This document shows, one piece after another, positions 6,333 through 8,669 of a stretch of 8,669 bases of DNA (within the stretch, counting starts at the first letter, position 1; each line of letters begins with the position of its first letter). Location of the stretch: positions 1-8,669 of the forward strand of contig CALCNS010000063.1 of the NCBI GenBank assembly GCA_937897315.1. Reading direction: 5' to 3'. The notes under the pieces were generated by a model. It was not told the DNA's origin. It searched no databases and saw only the letters and a program-made list of their open reading frames with translations. The position numbers and the translations under genes were made by a program. The stretch comes from an uncultured Bacillota bacterium. Lineage in GTDB: Bacteria; Bacillota; JAAYKD01.

Positions 6333-7541
6333 ATGGATCCGAAACGTCGCTCAAGAATACTGTTTTTCGCTACCGTAGTGCTGTTGAACATGGCGGCCAG
6401 CTTTGCTCATCCGGTTACGCCAACTATTTTCAAGAGCCTTCATCTAGGCGATTATATGTTCGGGGTCGCTTTGGGCTCCATGATGATTGTCAATTTTTTG
6501 CTCTCGCCTTTTTGGGGTAAGATTAACACCTATATCTCCAGCAAAAAAGGTTTGCTAATCGGGTGCCTGGGTTATGCTCTGGGACAAACCTTCTTTGGTT
6601 TGTCGCAAACGGAGTTGCATTTCATCCTCGCTAGGGCGTTTACCGGTGCCTTTACCGGGGCGACGTTTGTTTCGGTATTGACTTATGTGGTCAATACCGC
6701 CCGGGACGAACGCGAACGGGGGCGGGATTTGACCATTGTCGCGACCATCCAATCGGTAGGTAGTGCCTTTGGATTTTTGACCGGGGGGTTGTTGGGCGAA
6801 ATCCACACCTATTTGGCCATCGTGGCTCAAGTCGTGATATTAGCCCTTTGCGGCATCATCTTCTTCTTCCTCTGTGAAGACGATACTAAGATTCCGCTGA
6901 ACTCTTTAAACTTAAAGCAATTTGCCGTTCAAGCGAACCCATTTCAAGCCTTTATGGACAGCCGCAAATTTCTCAACTGGGTATTGGCCTTCCTGTTTGG
7001 CGTGGTTATGATGCAGAGTTTAGGGTTTACGGCGTTTGATCATTCCTTCAATTACTATATTAAGGATGTTTTTGGTTTTAGCTCCGGTTATAACGGACTC
7101 CTGAAAGGAGCAATGGGGCTCATCACCTTAGCGGCAAACACCACGATTGCTATGTGGTTGATTCATAAAACAGACATACGCAAGTCAATAGTTTTTGTTT
7201 TACTCATCTGTGTGGCTACCGTTACCGGTATCGTTTTGGTGGACAATGTAGTTCCTTTTATCTTGATCAACGTATTCTTCTTTGCGTTCAATGCGGTAAC
7301 CATGCCGGTCATACAAGCCCTGGTTTCTCAGCGAGCTAAGGGAAAAGAGAGCAATTTGGTCATGGGGTTCTATAATGCCATGAAGTCGCTAGGGTCCATT
7401 TTTGGTTCCTTTGCTTCAGGGGCGTTGTACACCATCAACCCCAAATTCCCCTTTACATTAACCTTGGTGGCGTTTTCAGCAGCAGCTCTATTTGCTTTTA
7501 TTTATGAACGCAAAGGAAGAAACGAGAAGACAGCAGCATAA
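6333..7541 (+). CDS. Major facilitator superfamily transporter
   Basis: This 402-aa integral membrane protein has about 12 hydrophobic segments, roughly at residues 8-27, 40-60, 73-90, 96-115, 130-153, 157-178, 213-236, 255-275, 283-303, 307-326, 340-362 and 373-394. The loop after segment 2 (FWGKINTYISSKKG) is a degenerate form of MFS motif A, and a basic loop (ARDERERGRDL) follows segment 4. Segment 5 has the GSAFGFLTGGLLGE pattern common in drug/metabolite antiporters of this superfamily. The substrate cannot be told from sequence. Its position 30 nt downstream of the amidohydrolase suggests it imports the amide substrate or exports a product. Direction is unknown. The reading frame is complete and is followed by a strong terminator. 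Confidence 0.9.
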   Translation: MDPKRRSRILFFATVVLLNMAASFAHPVTPTIFKSLHLGDYMFGVALGSMMIVNFLLSPFWGKINTYISSKKGLLIGCLGYALGQTFFGLSQTELHFILARAFTGAFTGATFVSVLTYVVNTARDERERGRDLTIVATIQSVGSAFGFLTGGLLGEIHTYLAIVAQVVILALCGIIFFFLCEDDTKIPLNSLNLKQFAVQANPFQAFMDSRKFLNWVLAFLFGVVMMQSLGFTAFDHSFNYYIKDVFGFSSGYNGLLKGAMGLITLAANTTIAMWLIHKTDIRKSIVFVLLICVATVTGIVLVDNVVPFILINVFFFAFNAVTMPVIQALVSQRAKGKESNLVMGFYNAMKSLGSIFGSFASGALYTINPKFPFTLTLVAFSAAALFAFIYERKGRNEKTAA

Positions 7542-7557
7542 TACAGATGGTGATTTT

Positions 7558-7593
7558 ATAAAGTGCTCTCTCCAACCGGAGAGAGCACTTTAT
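7558..7593 (+). terminator. Perfect 16-bp hairpin terminator after the MFS gene
   Basis: The arms at 7558-7573 and 7578-7593 are exact reverse complements around an AACC loop. The stem is GC-rich toward the loop and ends in TTTAT on the 3' side, followed by TGCTT. It lies 16 nt after the TAA stop and closes the amidohydrolase/MFS operon. Confidence 0.85.
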
Positions 7594-7620
7594 TGCTTAA
7601 AAAAAGAATCAACACGAAGT

Positions 7621-7654
7621 TTCTATTGCGCCAAGCATATGAATATGATACATT
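7621..7654 (+). promoter_or_regulatory. Possible promoter of the membrane protein gene
   Basis: The terminator just upstream means the gene at 7707 needs its own promoter in this AT-rich stretch. The best -10 is TATGAT at 7644-7649 (five of six consensus bases), with only a weak TTCTAT -35 at 17-nt spacing. An alternative pair is TTGCGC at 7626-7631 with TACATT at 7649-7654, also at 17-nt spacing. Neither is strong. Confidence 0.3.
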
Positions 7655-7692
7655 AACCGTATTATCGCAACAATATGTAGAATTTAAATCTT

Positions 7693-7700
7693 AAGGGGGG
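7693..7700 (+). promoter_or_regulatory. Ribosome binding site AAGGGGGG of the membrane protein gene
   Basis: AAGGGGGG lies 6 nt before the GTG at 7707. It pairs with the 16S tail less perfectly than AAGGAGG but is well placed, and it supports the GTG as the start. Confidence 0.6.
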
Positions 7701-7706
7701 ATTACA

Positions 7707-8623
7707 GTGAAATGGACTCGCCAAAAAGTGAGTTTTTCGTTATTGTCCCTCTATTTTTTATGGTATTTAAATGTTACCCTTCAGCATCACCATCTTTTAG
7801 GCGATACACTTTCTTTAATGGGTTCCTTCGTCGTCTTATGGTTTCTCTTACGAGCACGAAGAAGAGCAGAACCAACGGATGGCCAAAAAACGAGCTGGAT
7901 GCTGTTGATTCTGGCGGTGGGCTGTTATATTGTAGGTGATATCATCTGGCTCGTTTCAGCACAGCTTTTAAAAATGGATCCATCTGAATGGATGGGGATT
8001 TCACTGATGTACGGTGGAACCAACCTGTTTTTCATGTTGTATCATTTGCATTTGGCCAAACAAAGAATTGAAAAGTGGCGCCTTATTCAATATGTGGTGG
8101 ATGCGATATCGGTAACGTATTTTACGCTCACTTTTTTATGGTTGGTTTTTTTTCGGGGGGATTGGCAATCGGCTCCTCTTTTAAAAGATATGGGTTGGTA
8201 TTTCACGTTTTTTATCTTGATAGACGCCATGGTTCTCGTCGGTGCAACCACCAACTTTTTGACACTAGAACGCAAAAGTATTCCAATTTGGCGTGGCTTG
8301 GTTGCTTTGGGTAGTGTGCTTTATATTATGGTGGATATTCGTTGGGCGTATTTAGTGCTTTACGATTTATACATGCCAAATTCACCGGTGGATGCCTTTT
8401 ACATGTTATCCTTTTTGTTGCTTGCAGCCGGCGCTATGAGTTTTTGCAGTTCGGAGCAGCGAGTACCTCTTTCTCGTCTCTTTGATCCTGAGCGTAACCT
8501 GTTTCGGTGGGTTCGCATCACCTATGCCTTAATAAACCCTATCGTTTTTTTCCTGTGGGGAAGTTCTCATCTGAGCTTGCTTCTCAATTCCGTCTTCTTT
8601 GCTGTTTTCTACATCAGCATGAG
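7707..8623 (+). CDS. Polytopic membrane protein, N-terminal part (3' end lost at contig end)
   Basis: The genuine sequence gives about 305 residues that are almost wholly membrane-embedded: about nine hydrophobic stretches (near 9-26, 32-49, 63-88, 95-115, 128-152, 162-185, 195-220, 230-250 and 272-300) joined by short basic loops such as RARRRAEP and LERKS. I do not recognise a named family. The pattern resembles the multi-span N-terminal sensor of some Bacillota signalling proteins that carry GGDEF, EAL or kinase domains after the membrane block, but no such domain is present here. It has its own start signals after a terminator, so it is a separate transcription unit. The frame appears to end at a TAG at 8643-8645, but those bases are adapter, so the true gene continues beyond the assembly and its C-terminus is unknown. 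Confidence 0.75.
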
Positions 8624-8669
8624 AGATCGGAAGAGCGTCGTGTAGGGAAAGAGTGTAGATCTCGGTGGT
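8624..8669. other. Illumina TruSeq adapter read-through (non-genomic)
   Basis: From AGATCGGAAGAGCGTC onward to the last base, the 46 nt match the reverse complement of the TruSeq universal (P5-side) adapter as I know it, without a mismatch. The first A can be the A-tail added before ligation. The contig end was not trimmed. These bases supply the last codons and the stop of the frame beginning at 7707 and should be removed. Confidence 0.96.

Noticed and set aside
8643..8645. TAG as the natural end of the membrane protein gene
   Set aside because: The codon lies within the adapter sequence, so it is not part of the genome.

Overview
The window looks like a bacterial chromosome fragment of moderate GC from the Bacillota (Firmicutes). 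The support is strong AGGAGG-type ribosome binding sites on nearly every gene, short gaps and overlaps between genes, GTG starts, a split (two-polypeptide) transketolase, and protein families common in anaerobic Bacillota. A Negativicutes or Clostridia relative is a reasonable guess but is not proven by the sequence. The last 46 bases are not genomic: they match the Illumina TruSeq universal (P5-side) adapter, so the right edge is an untrimmed contig end.

Layout. (1) Bases 1-1907, plus strand: the C-terminal end of a WecG/TagA/CpsF-type glycosyltransferase, then the two halves of a transketolase. Each junction overlaps by 8 nt. A perfect 20-bp hairpin (1921-1964) closes this operon and also serves the convergent operon from the other side. 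(2) Bases 4734-1963, minus strand: an ATC-hydrolase-family protein, a short KdpD-like membrane histidine kinase and a KdpE-like response regulator. They are tightly packed, and the last two overlap by 41 nt. (3) A 170-bp divergent intergenic region (4735-4904) carries a perfect 7-bp direct repeat with 11-bp periodicity, the geometry expected for a dimer of an OmpR/PhoB/KdpE-type regulator. (4) Bases 4905-7541, plus strand: an AbgB-like M20 amidohydrolase and an MFS transporter, closed by a perfect 16-bp hairpin terminator. (5) From 7707: a GTG-started polytopic membrane protein, cut off by the contig end and adapter. Its apparent stop codon is adapter sequence.

How the genes may work together. 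The first operon joins cell-surface glycan synthesis to pentose/heptose-phosphate carbon shuffling. The middle of the window looks like one divergent module: an uptake or efflux carrier, an amidohydrolase, a small amide/thiazoline-type hydrolase and a two-component system whose likely binding site lies between the two arms. No kdpFABC potassium-pump genes are present, and the kinase lacks the KdpD N-terminal cytoplasmic domains. The KdpDE-like pair may therefore have been repurposed to control this catabolic module. That last step is inference; the domain losses, gene order and direct repeat are visible in the sequence.
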